From NCBI GenBank assembly GCA_021372535.1, contig JAJFUH010000040.1, positions 1 through 14,118 on the forward strand: a stretch of 14,118 bases of DNA, in the 5' to 3' direction. The position numbers and the translations under genes were made by a program. The first letter of the stretch is position 1, and each line of letters opens with the position of its first letter. The notes below the pieces were generated by a model that made no database searches, was not told the DNA's origin, and was given only the letters and a program-made list of their open reading frames with translations. The DNA comes from a bacterium (GTDB taxonomy: Bacteria > Latescibacterota > Latescibacteria > Latescibacterales > Latescibacteraceae). Shown one piece after another: positions 14,108 to 14,118 of the stretch.

Positions 14108-14118
14108 TCTGAATAACG

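Overview
The window looks like chromosomal DNA from a Gram-negative bacterium. It carries two lipoproteins with lipoboxes, a DUF5916-type outer-membrane barrel protein, and periplasmic cell-wall peptidases with signal peptides. The mix of DUF5916, carboxypeptidase-regulatory-like domains, an FGE-sulfatase fold lipoprotein and four-domain SH3/NlpC-P60 peptidases suggests the FCB group (Bacteroidetes/Chlorobi/Fibrobacteres relatives) or a neighbouring uncultured phylum such as Latescibacterota. That placement is inference from gene content; no rRNA or other marker gene is present.

Layout. Positions 1-922 hold no convincing gene but are full of inverted repeats: a truncated copy of a MITE-like element (1-141), a large nested palindrome (251-399), a hairpin (411-444) and a stem-loop module (485-567). 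Then come two lipoprotein genes on the + strand (923-2959 and 3057-3830) and a DUF5916 outer-membrane protein gene (4134-6326). A second, complete copy of the MITE-like element (6393-6557) lies after it, again followed by the stem-loop module. Two tandem paralogous NlpC/P60 peptidase genes run on the minus strand (6733-8157 and 8360-9787), separated by a REP-like doublet.

Divergent from these, 10043-14107 is a tight operon: a GntR/FCD repressor, a succinyl-CoA-synthetase-beta/AclB-like ATP-grasp subunit, and a 714-residue fusion of an SCS-alpha-like subunit with a citrate-synthase domain. The genes overlap by 4 and 20 bp. A promoter with a perfect 12-bp palindrome over its -10 box precedes the regulator, which suggests autoregulation.

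How the genes work together. The beta subunit keeps the tricarboxylate-binding residues known from ATP-citrate lyase, and the fusion keeps both the phospho-histidine of SCS-alpha and the citrate-synthase catalytic residues. The pair is therefore best read as a heteromeric ATP-citrate lyase-like enzyme that interconverts citrate + CoA + ATP with acetyl-CoA + oxaloacetate + ADP + Pi, controlled by a carboxylate-sensing repressor. Its citrate-synthase part appears full length, with a His that animal ATP-citrate lyase lacks at the aligned place, so it may be a distinct lineage or use a different substrate. The left half of the window encodes cell-envelope proteins of unknown or cell-wall-related function. 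I see no CRISPR array, tRNA, rRNA, transposase or phage gene.
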